Source: Maea johnstoni
Lineage: Eukaryota; Annelida; Polychaeta; Spionida; Magelonidae
DNA: 64,000 nt
Assembly (NCBI GenBank): GCA_963942565.1
Contig: OZ012700.1
Span: 22,404,717-22,468,716 of the forward strand
Reading direction: 5' to 3'
Position numbering within the stretch: the stretch's first letter is position 1
Text below: more model-generated notes on this DNA
Seen by the model: the letters and a program-made list of their open reading frames with translations, nothing else
What the model was told of the DNA's origin: nothing
Databases searched by the model: none
DNA letters: not shown here

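Overview
The window is intron-rich animal nuclear DNA with two conserved host genes, both on the + strand, in a dense carpet of short non-autonomous transposons, SINEs and simple repeats. Host identity is inferred only: the gene structures, the tRNA-derived SINEs (one with a Nin-like central domain) and the mix of hAT-, piggyBac-like, L2/CR1-like and Penelope-like material fit a marine invertebrate. A deuterostome such as a cephalochordate is possible, but nothing here proves it.

1-11,080 holds no recognisable gene. It contains SINE pieces, MITEs, two inverted copies of a C/G-ended TIR element, and a 2.5-kb near-perfect palindrome (5788-8313) whose arms carry a tRNA-like module and a 50-bp minisatellite and whose centre is (TA)n.

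11,085-23,375 is a complete cytoplasmic poly(A)-binding protein gene (PABPC). It has a TATA box, a pyrimidine-tract (5'TOP-like) start region, an A-rich 5'UTR that looks like the known PABP autoregulatory element, four RRMs, a Pro/Gln/Ala linker, an MLLE domain and two poly(A) signals. The predicted protein has 656 residues. A 57-nt in-frame exon with good splice sites (17696-17752) would add 19 residues inside RRM4 and looks like a cassette exon.

23,376-28,570 is intergenic and made mostly of repeats. 28,903-64,000 is MSH6, the mismatch-specific subunit of MutSalpha. Twenty-four whole exons and the start of exon 25 encode about 1133 residues: PIP box, PWWP domain, a long charged linker, the mismatch-binding domain with Phe-Tyr-Glu, and the connector, lever and clamp. 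The gene runs off the window before the ATPase domain. Its introns hold most of the mobile elements.

The observations most worth a second look are: (i) MSH6 carries three local tandem duplications that copied splice sites, namely extra acceptors before exons 7 and 24, each leading to a stop, and an eight-to-nine-unit donor-like array just after exon 17; (ii) the PABPC RRM4 cassette exon; (iii) the 2.5-kb palindrome; (iv) eight TIR elements with perfect 8-bp target duplications plus a separate CAGGG-ended family with perfect 5-bp duplications (hAT5-like); and (v) datable nested insertions, one with the empty site preserved elsewhere in the window. All exon coordinates were read by eye from reading-frame continuity, GT/AG sites and remembered family sequences; no alignment or database search was run.
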